Assembly: GCF_052117125.1 (NCBI RefSeq)
Contig: NZ_JBQKJT010000006.1
Location: forward strand, 62,001 to 126,000
Reading direction: 5' to 3'
From: Avoscillospira_A sp052117125
GTDB lineage: Bacteria; Bacillota; Clostridia; Oscillospirales; Oscillospiraceae
DNA length: 64,000 nt
The position numbers were made by a program, and so were the translations under genes. Shown here one piece after another: positions 27,008 through 35,903 of this stretch (positions are counted from its first letter, which is position 1; every line of letters starts with the position of its first letter). Below the pieces are notes generated by a model. That model was not told where the DNA came from and ran no database searches. It saw only the letters and a list, made by a program, of their open reading frames with translations.

Positions 27008-27953
27008 GGGACGCACCTGCCTTTTCAAAGTAGTTGTGATAGATTTCATCCAGATCATCGCTGCGCTGGCACAGGCGCTGGATGTCGTAGCCCCGCTCCA
27101 GCAGCAGCCGGGCCAGGACGGGCCGCAGGTCCGCTTCGCCCTGGACCAGCCAGCCGCCGCCGTCCATGGGCCGCAGCTGCCGCAGGCCGTCCAGTCCCTC
27201 CAGCAGGGTTTTTAAAGTTTCATCGTTGGGGGTGGCGGCCACTTCCAGAATGGGACCGCCGTCGCCCCGCAGTTCCTTGGCCAGCTGTGCAATGGGACCG
27301 CACGCAATGAGACGGCCCTCCACAAAGATACCCACCCGGTCGCAGATCTGCTGGACCTGCTGTAATTGATGGGACGAGAGGAGAATGGTCCGCTGGTCCT
27401 GGGTGGACAGATGCCGGATCAGCGTCAGCAGGTCCCGCATACCCTCCGGGTCGATGCCCAGGGTGGGCTCATCCATAATGATGACCCGGGGGTCCTTAAT
27501 CAGCACATCGGCAATGCCCAGTCGCTGACGCATACCACGGGAGTAGGTACCGGTCTTCCGGTCCCCGGCCTCCTCCAGGCCCACCCGGCGGAGCAGGCCG
27601 TCGATGCGGGCTTCCAAAGCGTCGCCGCTGAGACCGTTGAGCCGTCCGGTGAACCGCAGGTTCTCCCGGCCCGTCATATCGGTGTAAAAGCCCACATTGT
27701 CCGGCAGATACCCCACCATGCGCTTGACGGCCAGGGGTTCTCTGGTGCAGTCGTGCCCGGCGATGGCGGCGGTACCCTCGGTAGGCTCCGTCAGACCCAG
27801 GAGCATCAAGGTTGTGGTGGTCTTGCCTGCGCCGTTGGGACCCAGCAGACCGAACACCTCGCCCCGGTGAATGGACAGGTCCAGCTGATCCACCGCCGTC
27901 ACCGTGTCATAGCGTTTGGTGAGGCCGTGGGTTTCAATGATGATCTCCGCCAT
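26958..27953 (-). CDS. ABC transporter ATP-binding protein
   Basis: This 331-residue ATPase is partner of the ABC-2 permease. It shows Walker A GPNGAGKTT (about residues 40-48), signature YSRGMRQRLG, Walker B VIIMDEPTLGID and switch His in LLSSHQL. About 90 extra C-terminal residues form the usual dimer/regulatory extension of NosF-like ATPases. The ATG at 27953 is 4 bases after the NEW3 stop, and the C-terminus overlaps the permease gene by 50 bases. Confidence 0.92.
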   Translation of the reverse strand: MAEIIIETHGLTKRYDTVTAVDQLDLSIHRGEVFGLLGPNGAGKTTTTLMLLGLTEPTEGTAAIAGHDCTREPLAVKRMVGYLPDNVGFYTDMTGRENLRFTGRLNGLSGDALEARIDGLLRRVGLEEAGDRKTGTYSRGMRQRLGIADVLIKDPRVIIMDEPTLGIDPEGMRDLLTLIRHLSTQDQRTILLSSHQLQQVQQICDRVGIFVEGRLIACGPIAQLAKELRGDGGPILEVAATPNDETLKTLLEGLDGLRQLRPMDGGGWLVQGEADLRPVLARLLLERGYDIQRLCQRSDDLDEIYHNYFEKAGASHDLPTDKKRGILRRRA

Positions 27954-27957
27954 ACGC

Positions 27958-29142
27958 TCACCGTCTTCCGTACTTATGGAATACCCAGTACAGGCCACCG
28001 GCCACACACAGCAGCAGAATGACGCCCACGGCGCCCCAGAGGGTGGAGGTCTCCACGGAGATGCGGAACTCGGCGCCGTCGTTGGTCTCGCTGTTGGAAG
28101 CGCTGATGGACACCACATAGTCGCCGGACAGTGCATCCTCACCGGCACTGATGGTGGCGGTGACCTCCTTGGTGGCCCCGGCCTCCAGCAGTTCCACAGT
28201 GGATTCACTGAACTCCACGGCCCAGCCGTCGGGGGTGGTGGCGGTCAGGTTGATGTTTTGCAGGTCCGTGTTGCCGTTGTTGGTCAACGTCAGGGTGATG
28301 TCCGTGTCCTTGCCCGCCTGGGCGTCGGCGCTGAGCAGGCCGCTGGGCGTGGACAGGACCAGATCGTATGTACCGGTGATGACCACCGACAAGTCTGTGG
28401 ACAGCGTGTCGTTGGCACTGACGGCGGAACAGGAGATGTCATAGCTGCCCGCCTCGGCGGTAGCCGGCGGCGTCACATTGACGGTGACGCCCTGGCTGCT
28501 GCGTGCGTCCACGGCAAGACTGGCCACCTGGGTGGACTCGCCGGTGGGCTGATACGTCACGGTCCATCCGGTGGGGGCGTTGGTGGAGAAGGTATAGGTC
28601 TGCTGGCTGGCGCTGTTGTTGACCAGAGTTGCATCGAAGCTGAAGGATGTGGACGCCGAGCCCTCCTGCTCGGGATACTGGGCTTCAAAGCTGGACGTTC
28701 CTGTTTCACCGGCGGTGAGCTGCAATTCCAGTGTCAGGGTGTCGGTGGCGCCGCTCTCACCGGTGGCCAGCAGGCCCACCGTATAGGTGCCGTCGGCGGC
28801 GTCATCGGGAATGGACAGTTCAAAGGTTGCCAGACCCGTGTTTTCCCCGTCGCGGACGAAGACACGGGAGATCTGTCCGCCGTTGCCGGTAAAGACGCCC
28901 TCCCAGCCCTCGGGCAGACTGGTCACCGACAGGGCCACGCTCTGGCCGCTGCCCATAGCGTTGTCGAAGTCCATGGTAAAGCTCAGATCGTCACCGGCCT
29001 GGGCGGTGATGCCGGGATAGGCGGTGCTCATCTCCAGACCGCCGGCGGCGGAAGCCGTCATGGGCAGGGCGCACAGCAGCATCGCGCCGACGGCGACGGC
29101 GGCAGCCGTCCGGGCGCGGCGGTGGGTATGGGGTTGATACAT
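27958..29142 (-). CDS. Secreted NEW3-domain protein with C-terminal membrane anchor
   Basis: This 394-residue protein has a signal peptide (residues 1-32, ending ASA). Three or four immunoglobulin-like beta domains of the NEW3 type follow, with repeated LPEGWEGVF, APTGWTVTY and TPDGWAVEF motifs and segments such as LTLTNNGNTDLQNINL. It ends with a transmembrane helix (TLWGAVGVILLLCVAGGLYWVF) and a short basic tail. It is the first gene of the operon with the ABC exporter and two-component system, and may act as the extracytoplasmic partner of the exporter; that role is inference. Confidence 0.82.
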   Translation of the reverse strand: MYQPHTHRRARTAAAVAVGAMLLCALPMTASAAGGLEMSTAYPGITAQAGDDLSFTMDFDNAMGSGQSVALSVTSLPEGWEGVFTGNGGQISRVFVRDGENTGLATFELSIPDDAADGTYTVGLLATGESGATDTLTLELQLTAGETGTSSFEAQYPEQEGSASTSFSFDATLVNNSASQQTYTFSTNAPTGWTVTYQPTGESTQVASLAVDARSSQGVTVNVTPPATAEAGSYDISCSAVSANDTLSTDLSVVITGTYDLVLSTPSGLLSADAQAGKDTDITLTLTNNGNTDLQNINLTATTPDGWAVEFSESTVELLEAGATKEVTATISAGEDALSGDYVVSISASNSETNDGAEFRISVETSTLWGAVGVILLLCVAGGLYWVFHKYGRR

Positions 29143-29273
29143 AGTGGTTCACTCCTTGTGGCGTTTTGCAGGTGCCCCCATCATAGGGCAGGCACCATAA
29201 GCGAACCTTAAGAAAGTCGTGAACGAACTGCAAATTCAGCGGCGGTGCTGCGTTTCTGGTGCGCTGGTATCGT

Positions 29274-29480
29274 AAAAGGCCCACGGCTGCCCCCGTAAGG
29301 GGACGCCGTGGGCCTTGCGGCTAACGCCGCGGGGATTGCGCCATCTACGGATGGCACTTTGGACGACAGGGAATTTCGCGCCGTGCGCGGCGCGGGTATT
29401 TCGCCCGTTGCGACGGGCGACCAAAGGCTCTGCCTTTGGAAACCGCGATTTTTTGAAAAAAATCGAGTCAAACTTTTTTA
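29274..29480 (-). repeat. Dispersed multi-hairpin element, copy 2
   Basis: Read on the minus strand it starts right after the stop of the 29502 gene with the terminator half-palindrome (29450-29480). It continues with an AAAGGC/GCCTTT hairpin, CGCCCGT-TGCG-ACGGGCG (29402-29419), CGCGCCG-TGCG-CGGCGCG (29377-29394) and GCGCCATC/GATGGCAC with a TACG loop (29338-29357). It ends with an 11-bp distal stem AAGGCCCACGG/CCGTGGGCCTT (29276-29316). Confidence 0.85.
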
Positions 29481-29501
29481 TTATTGCGTTCAGCAAACTG
29501 C

Positions 29502-30602
29502 TCACGGCAACAGGGTAAATTCCAATTCCACCGGGTTATGGTCACTATAAGCAAAATCCGTATCCACATTGACGGCCCGGGCCTGCACATTATCCGAAAT
29601 CAGGAACCCGTCCAGCACGGAAGAGTAATTGACGCCCTTGGTGTAGGGCAAGTCGCAGCTGCGGCAGGTGGGAACCTGCTGGTCGTTGTCGGCATACACC
29701 ACCGAAATACCATCGGGCAGCATCGTTTCATCAAAGGTCTGGACCCAGGGGGGAACCTGCTGCTGGGACGGGAAGATTCCCAGCGTATCCCCCAGTACAT
29801 GGTTGTAGTCGCCGCCGACAATCACATAGTTGCCCTGACGGTACTCCTCCTCCAAAACCTGACACAGCAGTTCCATCTGGGCCTGTCGGATGATGCCGCC
29901 CTCGTCGTAGGCCGACATATGGGAGTTGATGAGCACCAGTTCCTTTCCCCCGTCCACCGGCAGCCGCTGGACCGCAAAGCACCGGTCCAGATCAAAAAAC
30001 TTGGTGGGGAAACTCTGGTCCACCGGATAACTGCGGCGCTCCGCCCCGTCAACGGCATAGCCGCTCAGCGTCAACAGCCCCGCGTTGACAACGCCGTGGG
30101 GCTCGTAGACCGGATAGAAAAGGTAGGCCGAATGGAAATTGCAGGCATAGACGGCGCTTTTGTCGGGAAAGGCCGCCGTCAGCCATTGACGCTCATTCAC
30201 TTCATAGCTGCGGGTGGCCTCCTCGTCCACCTCCTGCAACAGCAGAAAATCGGCGTTCAGGTCCTTTAACGTGTCCTCCACGCCGCCCACATTGGTCTCC
30301 ACCCGCTCCCGGCTTCCGGCCCGGGATTGCTTGCCCTGGACCGGCGTCCCGTCCTCCATAAATCCCTTGTCCATGAAAAAGGAAAAGTCGTGGTCATAGG
30401 CGCCGAAGCCGATGTTCCAGGTGACGGCGCTGTACGTCGTGCCGGTTTGCAGCACCGTCTCCTGGGGATTTTCCACTTCCAGCTCCAAATGGTCCGGAAT
30501 GCGGCTGTATTGCAGCTGCAAATAGAGGGCGTAGCCGCCCACCACCAGCAGACACAGCAGCACCAGACCGCCCAACACATACAAAATACGACGCAGTTTC
30601 AC
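29502..30602 (-). CDS. Membrane-anchored endonuclease/exonuclease/phosphatase family protein
   Basis: This 366-residue protein has an N-terminal membrane anchor (about residues 5-28). The EEP fold carries WNIGFG, LLQEVDE (metal Glu), NSHMSAYD, GDYNHV (catalytic Asp/Asn) and SDHNPVELEF (catalytic Asp-His). The active-site set is complete. Anchoring outside the cell suggests a phosphodiesterase/phosphatase acting on an extracellular substrate; nucleic acid or sphingomyelin-type substrates are both possible. The start is GTG 30602, with AAGGAG 8 bases upstream; its GTGA overlaps the cca stop, so it is coupled to cca. Confidence 0.85.
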   Translation of the reverse strand: MKLRRILYVLGGLVLLCLLVVGGYALYLQLQYSRIPDHLELEVENPQETVLQTGTTYSAVTWNIGFGAYDHDFSFFMDKGFMEDGTPVQGKQSRAGSRERVETNVGGVEDTLKDLNADFLLLQEVDEEATRSYEVNERQWLTAAFPDKSAVYACNFHSAYLFYPVYEPHGVVNAGLLTLSGYAVDGAERRSYPVDQSFPTKFFDLDRCFAVQRLPVDGGKELVLINSHMSAYDEGGIIRQAQMELLCQVLEEEYRQGNYVIVGGDYNHVLGDTLGIFPSQQQVPPWVQTFDETMLPDGISVVYADNDQQVPTCRSCDLPYTKGVNYSSVLDGFLISDNVQARAVNVDTDFAYSDHNPVELEFTLLP

Positions 30603-31723
30603 AGGGTGTTCTCCTTCCATGCGGCGGCCAGCTCCAGCAGCCGCGTCCGTTCATTGTCCGCCGGAACCTCCAGCACATGATTTAACAGCTGCCGCAGCAG
30701 CAGCCCCACCGCCGGGCCGGTCACCGGCAGGTCCCGGCCCGTAATGGCCAGTTGGGCCAGCGTCACGCAGTCGCCGGACTGTTCCAGCTCCTCGGCCAGG
30801 GCTACTTGTCCATACAGGGTGCAAAGGCACCGGCCCACGGCCCAGCCGTGGCCTGCCACCACCCGTTTCATCCGGGCCATGGTCAGTTCCGGCCCGTAAA
30901 GGGACGCCGTTTCCACCGCCAGACGGCCCGTCTTTTTGTCCAGCCGCATGGCGGTGGGGTCAAAGTCCGGCACGGCCAGCCGAAAGACCGCCCAGGCCGT
31001 GGCTGAACCCTCGATGATCACAGCGGGCCAGGGCCTGGCCGTCCCCGGCTCCAATCCCACGGCACGGAGCATACCATATTCCAGCAGTTCCAACACCCGC
31101 TGGGGCTCCGGCGACCGTAGGGTTTTTTCCACCTCGTCCCGGATGCGTTCCGCCGACAGGACGGCGCAGCCATCGGCACAGACTGCCATGGCCTGCCGCG
31201 TTTCCGGTTCGATGGTAAATCCCAGCTGGGCCGAAAACCGCACGGCCCGCAGCATCCGCAGGGCATCCTCCCGGAACCGCCGTTCCGGCTCCCCCACACA
31301 GCGCAGCAGCCGGTTTTGCAGGTCCTCCCGTCCCCCGTGGAGGTCCACCAGACGGCCCCGCACGTCCAACGCCATGGCGTTGACCGTAAAATCCCGCCGG
31401 GCCAAGTCCTCTTCCAGCGTTCCCACAAAGGAAACCGCGTCGGGATGGCGGCCGTCGGAGTAGCCGGTTTCGGCCCGATAGGTGGTCACCTCAAAGGCAT
31501 AGCCCGATTCCAGCACCGTGACGGTGCCGTGCCGCAAGCCCGTTGGGACACAGTGGGAAAAGAGGGCAAGGACCTGTCGGGGGGTGGCCGACGTGGTCAT
31601 GTCCCAATCGTGGACCGTCCGGCCCAGCAGCGTGTCCCGGACGCAGCCGCCCACGGCCCAGGCTTCATATCCCGCCGCTTCCAGCCGCAGCAGCACGCTG
31701 TCCGCCGCCTCTTTTGCCGTCAT
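30599..31723 (-). CDS. cca: CCA tRNA nucleotidyltransferase (class II)
   Basis: This 374-residue cytosolic enzyme adds or repairs the 3' CCA of tRNAs. The nucleotidyltransferase motif GGCVRDTLLGRTVHDWDM is at about residues 25-42. EEDLARRDFTVNAMA and the RNA-binding head segment FREDALRMLRAVRFSAQLGF follow. No HD phosphohydrolase domain is evident at the C-terminus. Homologues annotated as poly(A) polymerase share this core, but the Clostridia enzyme is normally Cca. It overlaps the EEP gene by 4 bases. Confidence 0.92.
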   Translation of the reverse strand: MTAKEAADSVLLRLEAAGYEAWAVGGCVRDTLLGRTVHDWDMTTSATPRQVLALFSHCVPTGLRHGTVTVLESGYAFEVTTYRAETGYSDGRHPDAVSFVGTLEEDLARRDFTVNAMALDVRGRLVDLHGGREDLQNRLLRCVGEPERRFREDALRMLRAVRFSAQLGFTIEPETRQAMAVCADGCAVLSAERIRDEVEKTLRSPEPQRVLELLEYGMLRAVGLEPGTARPWPAVIIEGSATAWAVFRLAVPDFDPTAMRLDKKTGRLAVETASLYGPELTMARMKRVVAGHGWAVGRCLCTLYGQVALAEELEQSGDCVTLAQLAITGRDLPVTGPAVGLLLRQLLNHVLEVPADNERTRLLELAAAWKENTL

Positions 31724-31774
31724 GCCGTTTCCCGCCTTTCCAGAACAGAAGTGATAGGATTCGTGTAATTTTTC

Positions 31775-31803
31775 TTGTCACACAGGCCATTTCGTATTAT
31801 AAT
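31775..31803 (+). promoter_or_regulatory. Promoter of murC
   Basis: TTGTCA (31775-31780) and TATAAT (31798-31803) have 17-base spacing, 60 bases ahead of the start codon. Confidence 0.7.
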
Positions 31804-31862
31804 GAACACCAAGCGTCTTTGCAAGCTGCAATGCTTTTGAATTGATAGAAGGAGGAAGTTTT

Positions 31863-33233
31863 ATGCCTTCCAACGCCGCTTTGATCGGTCAGTATCTCCG
31901 CCCCGGCCGCCGTGTCCACCTCATCGGCATCGGCGGCGTTTCCATGCGCCCCCTGGGCCTGGTGCTCCACGACATGGGCGTGGTCATCTCCGGCTCCGAT
32001 ATGAGCAACTCCCCCGCCACCGACGGTCTGCTGGCCCAGGGCATCCCCGTGGCCATCGGCCACCGGGCTGAAAACATTGAGGGCGCCGAAGCCATCATCC
32101 GCACCGCCGCCGTCCATAACGACAACCCGGAAATCGCCGCCGCCCGCGCCTTGGGCATTCCCATTTTCGAGCGGGCCCAGGCCTGGGGCTACATCATGAA
32201 ATCCTACCGGGAAGCCATCTGCATTGCCGGTACCCACGGCAAAACCACCACCACCTCCATGGTGACCCACATCTTTATGGAAGCCCAAAAGGACCCCACC
32301 GTTATGATCGGCGGCCGTCTTCCCCTGCTGAACGCCGGGCATCGGGTGGGCCGTGGCGGCACCATCATCATGGAAAGCTGCGAGTATTACAACTCCTTTT
32401 TGAACTTTTTCCCCACCATTGCGGTGATTCTCAACGTGGAAGCCGACCATCTGGATTTCTTCAAGGATTTGGCCGACGTTCAGAAATCCTTCCGGGCCTT
32501 TGCCCAGCTGGTACCGGAAACGGGCTGTGTGATCGCCTCCGGCGATGACGCCAATACCCAGGAAACCCTGGCGGGCATCGACCATATCACCTTTGGTCTG
32601 GGCGAGAACTGCACCGTCCGGGCGGTAAATTGCAGCGACGACTGGCACGCCTTTGACGTTCTCTGCAATGGGACCCCCTACGGACATTTCGAGCTGGGCG
32701 TGGTGGGCCGCCACAACGCCCTCAACGCGGTCGCCGCCATTGCCGTGGCTTGGCATTGCGGTATCGACGGCGAAACCGCCGCCCGCGGTCTGGCTACCTT
32801 CCACGGTGCGGGCCGGCGCATGGAGAAAAAGGGCGTGTACAACGGCGCCGACGTCTACGACGACTACGCCCATCACCCCGGCGAACTCCACGCCCTGCTG
32901 TCCGCCGTCCAAACCATGGGCTACAAGCGGATTCTCTGTGCTTTCCAGCCCCACACCTACACCCGGACCCATGCCCTATTCGACGATTTCGTCCGGGAGC
33001 TGCGGCGGGTGGATGTGGCTGTGGTGGCAGAAATCTACGCCGCCCGGGAACAGAACACCATCGGCATTTCCTCGGCCGATCTGGTGGCGCAGATTCCCGG
33101 CGCCATCTACTGCGAGACCCTGCCGGAAGTCACAGAGCAGCTGCGCAAGCTGGCGCAGCCCGGCGACCTGATTCTCACTGTCGGCGCCGGCGATATCTTC
33201 AAAGCCGGAGAATCCCTTTTAAAAACCAAATAA
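31863..33233 (+). CDS. murC: UDP-N-acetylmuramate--L-alanine ligase
   Basis: This 456-residue cytosolic Mur ligase adds L-Ala to UDP-MurNAc in peptidoglycan precursor synthesis. The Rossmann N-terminus reads VHLIGIGGVSMRPLG. The ATP loop is GTHGKTTTTSM (about residues 127-137), then NVEADHLDFF and the C-terminal DDYAHHPGEL with FQPHTYTRT. All fit MurC rather than Mpl. ATG 31863 is preceded by AAGGAGG. The gene is alone, with its own promoter and terminator. Confidence 0.94.
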   Translation: MPSNAALIGQYLRPGRRVHLIGIGGVSMRPLGLVLHDMGVVISGSDMSNSPATDGLLAQGIPVAIGHRAENIEGAEAIIRTAAVHNDNPEIAAARALGIPIFERAQAWGYIMKSYREAICIAGTHGKTTTTSMVTHIFMEAQKDPTVMIGGRLPLLNAGHRVGRGGTIIMESCEYYNSFLNFFPTIAVILNVEADHLDFFKDLADVQKSFRAFAQLVPETGCVIASGDDANTQETLAGIDHITFGLGENCTVRAVNCSDDWHAFDVLCNGTPYGHFELGVVGRHNALNAVAAIAVAWHCGIDGETAARGLATFHGAGRRMEKKGVYNGADVYDDYAHHPGELHALLSAVQTMGYKRILCAFQPHTYTRTHALFDDFVRELRRVDVAVVAEIYAAREQNTIGISSADLVAQIPGAIYCETLPEVTEQLRKLAQPGDLILTVGAGDIFKAGESLLKTK

Positions 33234-33243
33234 CGATACAGCG

Positions 33244-33276
33244 GCCCGCACCGAACCATCGGTGCGGGCTTTCTTT
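33244..33276 (+). terminator. Terminator after murC
   Basis: GCCCGCACCGA pairs with TCGGTGCGGGC around ACCA, followed by TTTCTTT. Confidence 0.85.
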
Positions 33277-33311
33277 ATCATCTGATGATTTACCAACTCT
33301 GAAAATATACA

Positions 33312-33341
33312 TTGACAGATGAGGTATCTCTGTAGTATAGT
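33312..33341 (+). promoter_or_regulatory. Promoter and possible PadR operator
   Basis: Consensus TTGACA (33312-33317) and TATAGT (33336-33341) are 18 bases apart. Between them an inverted repeat ACAGA/TCTGT could be the autoregulatory site of the PadR protein encoded next. The promoter is seen directly; the operator is inferred. Confidence 0.55.
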
Positions 33342-33361
33342 ACAGCCAGAGAGGTGAGGAA

Positions 33362-33700
33362 ATGCTGAACATGTCCGATATGATCCGTGGGTATACGGAC
33401 ACCATCATTCTTGCCCAGCTGCTCCGCCATGACAGTTACGGCTACGAGCTCAACAAGGCAGTGGCCCAGGCCAGCGGCGGTCTTTTGGAATTGAAGGAGG
33501 CCACGCTGTACACCACGTTCCGCCGTCTGGAAAGCGCCGGCTGTATCCGGTCCTACTGGGGCGATGAAACCACCGGCGCACGGCGGCGCTACTATGCCAT
33601 TACGGAGCTGGGGCGGGCGCTGTACCGTGAAAACTGCGCCGATTGGCAAACGTTTAAAACCATCATCGACACACTGTTACAAGGAGAAGAGGAACCATGA
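33362..33700 (+). CDS. PadR-family transcriptional regulator
   Basis: This 112-residue winged-helix regulator has ILAQLLRHDSYGYELNKAV, then LKEATLYTTFRRLESAGCIRSYW (recognition helix and wing) and RRRYYAITELGRALY, the PadR pattern. Its stop overlaps the start of the DUF1700 gene by 4 bases. PadR, DUF1700 and DUF4097 genes in a row are a common Firmicutes envelope-stress-like module, and PadR probably represses the operon. Confidence 0.9.
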   Translation: MLNMSDMIRGYTDTIILAQLLRHDSYGYELNKAVAQASGGLLELKEATLYTTFRRLESAGCIRSYWGDETTGARRRYYAITELGRALYRENCADWQTFKTIIDTLLQGEEEP

Positions 33701-34356
33701 GTCAAAAAATTGACCGTTATGTACAGGCGCTTTTTGAAGACGTTCCCCGGACCAAAAAGGCCCTGGATCTAAAAGAGGAGCTGCTGGGCAACATGCGGGA
33801 GCGCTACGAGGACTATCTGCGGGAGGGCAAAAGCGACAGTGAAGCCTACAGTCTGACAGTAGCCAGTATGGGCGATCTGGACGAGATGATTGCCCAGGTC
33901 ATGCCCGACGAGCATTTCCGGCAGGAGGCCCAGCACTACCGCCGCCGCAGCGCCCGCAACACGGCCATTGCCGTGGCCACCTATATTTTGGGCGCTGCCA
34001 TTGTGGTGGCCAGCGCCCTGGCCCCCTGGGAAGGTGTGCAGATTCTGGCCGTGGTGATTCTGCTGGTGCTGGTAGCCGGCGCTACGGCGCTGCTGATCTA
34101 TACCGAAATGTCCACGCCGGTGGAGTATCGGGAGGAGGACCAGGATGACCGCTGGATGAAAGAGGCCCAGCACCATCCCGGCGGCCAGACTGTCAAAGCC
34201 GTGATGAATCTGTACTGGATTGTCGTTACCACAGTCTATCTGGTTACCAGTTTTCTCACCGCTGCCTGGGGCATCACCTGGATCATCTGGCCCCTGGCAG
34301 GTCTGCTGTCGGCCATCATCCGCACCGTGATCACATTGAGGTGGCACCATGAATAA
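33697..34356 (+). CDS. DUF1700-type membrane protein
   Basis: In this 219-residue protein residues 1-85 are a soluble helical region (KKALDLKEELLGNMRERYEDYLREGKSD, then GDLDEMIAQV) typical of DUF1700/permease-prefix proteins. About four transmembrane helices follow, arranged in two pairs (residues 92-132 and 172-212). The function is unknown, though it probably transmits an envelope signal together with its neighbours. The start overlaps the padR stop (ATGA), and the stop overlaps the DUF4097 gene by 8 bases. Confidence 0.75.
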   Translation: MSQKIDRYVQALFEDVPRTKKALDLKEELLGNMRERYEDYLREGKSDSEAYSLTVASMGDLDEMIAQVMPDEHFRQEAQHYRRRSARNTAIAVATYILGAAIVVASALAPWEGVQILAVVILLVLVAGATALLIYTEMSTPVEYREEDQDDRWMKEAQHHPGGQTVKAVMNLYWIVVTTVYLVTSFLTAAWGITWIIWPLAGLLSAIIRTVITLRWHHE

Positions 34357-35104
34357 CCGTACCCTGCTTTGGATTCGTCTTGTGGTTTTAATTCTCTCCT
34401 TTGTGGCGGTGTTGGCGGCGGCGGTTGTGGCTGTGACCGGCGGTAAATTCTCCGTGTCTCTGATCGGAGACGGCAAGCTGGCGGCGGAAGCGTCTTTTTC
34501 CGATGTGACGGATATTGCCGTGGAGAGCCGGACCTGTGCCGTAGATGTTGTAGCGGGAACCGGGCCGGATGTGGTCGCCCGGTACTACACCGGCGGCCTC
34601 CTCCCTGCCGAGACGCCTACCTGGGAGCAGACGGGCGGCACCCTCCGCGTCACCACCGCCAAAGGCAATTTCCTGTCCGGCGGCCGTCTAGTCCTGGAAG
34701 TGCCCGGAGATGATGCGCTGAACTATCAGCTGGACACGGTCTCCGGCGGTATCCAGGTTTCTGTGGGCGGCAACGCCTTGACCGTCCAATGTACCACCGG
34801 CAGCGTTAAAGTGTATGAGCCCTTTCAATTGCTGGACGTGGAGACCACCACCGGCTCTGTAAAGGTCACCGCCGATTGGTCTACTACCCGGTGTCAGCTG
34901 GAGAGCACCACCGGGTCCATCAAGCTGGCCCTGGAAAACGTAACGGGCTACACCATGACCGCCGAAACCACCACCGGCAGCATCAAGGACGAGTACAACG
35001 GTCTTTCCTACGAACGCACTGTCTCCGGCACCGTCTGGGGTGACGGCAGCCTTGCTGTGGAGGCCGAAAGCACCACAGGTTCCATCAAATTGACAGACTG
35101 GTAA
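34349..35104 (+). CDS. DUF4097 beta-strand repeat protein (membrane anchored)
   Basis: This 251-residue protein has one N-terminal transmembrane helix (about residues 8-30) and an extracytoplasmic beta-solenoid. The segment around TTGSVKV, TTGSVKV, TTGSIKL, TTGSIKD, TTGSIKL repeats about every 20 residues from residue 150 to the C-terminus, the DUF4097 hallmark. Such proteins are presumed to be surface sensors or scaffolds. It is the last gene of the PadR module. Confidence 0.85.
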   Translation: MNNRTLLWIRLVVLILSFVAVLAAAVVAVTGGKFSVSLIGDGKLAAEASFSDVTDIAVESRTCAVDVVAGTGPDVVARYYTGGLLPAETPTWEQTGGTLRVTTAKGNFLSGGRLVLEVPGDDALNYQLDTVSGGIQVSVGGNALTVQCTTGSVKVYEPFQLLDVETTTGSVKVTADWSTTRCQLESTTGSIKLALENVTGYTMTAETTTGSIKDEYNGLSYERTVSGTVWGDGSLAVEAESTTGSIKLTDW

Positions 35105-35143
35105 AGCAAAGGCCGGGGGCGCTGCCCCCGACCTTTGCTTTTT
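35103..35143 (+). terminator. Bidirectional terminator between DUF4097 and small membrane protein genes
   Basis: AAAGCAAAGGCCGGGGGC pairs with GCCCCCGACCTTTGCTTT (one mismatch) and is followed by TTT. It ends one base inside the convergent gene. Confidence 0.85.
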
Positions 35144-35564
35144 ATAGTCTTTTTTCCAACGCGCGGAACACGGCTACTCCAACCGCCCACTGGCTCAAAA
35201 ACAGCACGAAAACCATGGCGATAATCCATTCGTCTGCCCGTACAACGGCCAGCACCAGTGCCAGGAGCAGCAACGCAACGGTCATAATTTGATAGGTAAT
35301 ATGCCCCGCTTTCATCCGCAAATACTGCTTTCTCTCGTCCACAAAATTGATATGCGCTTCTCTTTGTTTGGCTTCGTAGGCCTCCCGCCGTTTGGGATTG
35401 GTCCAGTAGGTGGTACGGATGAGCTGGGCGACAGAAGTCGTCGTGACGCCGAAGCCCATGGAAAACACCATCGTCGAATAGTAATCGCTTTTTACAAAGA
35501 AACTTACGGCAATCAGCAAAATTCCCGCCAAGCCCTCCAAAAGGAACAATTTTTTGTTTTTCAT
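35142..35564 (-). CDS. Small four-helix membrane protein of unknown function
   Basis: This 140-residue protein has transmembrane helices at about residues 7-24, 28-50, 88-108 and 112-133. A charged loop between helices 2 and 3 reads NPKRREAYEAKQREAHINFVDER. I do not recognise the family. Its start overlaps the stop of the XRE regulator gene (ATGA), so the pair is coupled. A small XRE repressor plus a membrane protein is a recurrent Firmicutes arrangement with mostly unknown roles. Confidence 0.7.
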   Translation of the reverse strand: MKNKKLFLLEGLAGILLIAVSFFVKSDYYSTMVFSMGFGVTTTSVAQLIRTTYWTNPKRREAYEAKQREAHINFVDERKQYLRMKAGHITYQIMTVALLLLALVLAVVRADEWIIAMVFVLFLSQWAVGVAVFRALEKRL

Positions 35565-35764
35565 TCTGCTCCCTCCTCATAGATAAAAATTTCCTCAATG
35601 GTCATACCAAAATACCGGGCAATTTTAAACGCCAGCAGAATGGATGGATTGTACCGTCCGTTTTCCAACGAGCCGATGGTTTGCCGGGATACCTCCAACG
35701 CGTTTGCCAACTCTTCCTGTTTGATTCCCCGCTGCTTCCGCAGCTCCTCCAATCGGTTTTTCAT
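35561..35764 (-). CDS. XRE-family helix-turn-helix regulator (YozG/YvaO-like, minimal)
   Basis: This 67-residue protein is just one Cro/CI-type HTH domain: KNRLEELRKQRGIKQEELANALEVSRQTIGSLENGRYNPS, then LAFKIARYFGMTIEEIF. The start is 35764, since GGGAGG precedes it; a longer frame to 35800 has no ribosome site. It probably autoregulates its operon with the membrane protein that follows. Confidence 0.88.
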   Translation of the reverse strand: MKNRLEELRKQRGIKQEELANALEVSRQTIGSLENGRYNPSILLAFKIARYFGMTIEEIFIYEEGAE

Positions 35765-35903
35765 GGGAACCTCCCTTCTGATGGAAAGCATACTTTCCAC
35801 ATCTTCAGTTTCATTATAGTACGACTGCGGAGAATATCAAGTGTACTTTCCATTTTAATCGGGACAAGCTATGGAAGTAACGGCCTGTGGGAAGCAGGAA
35901 CGC

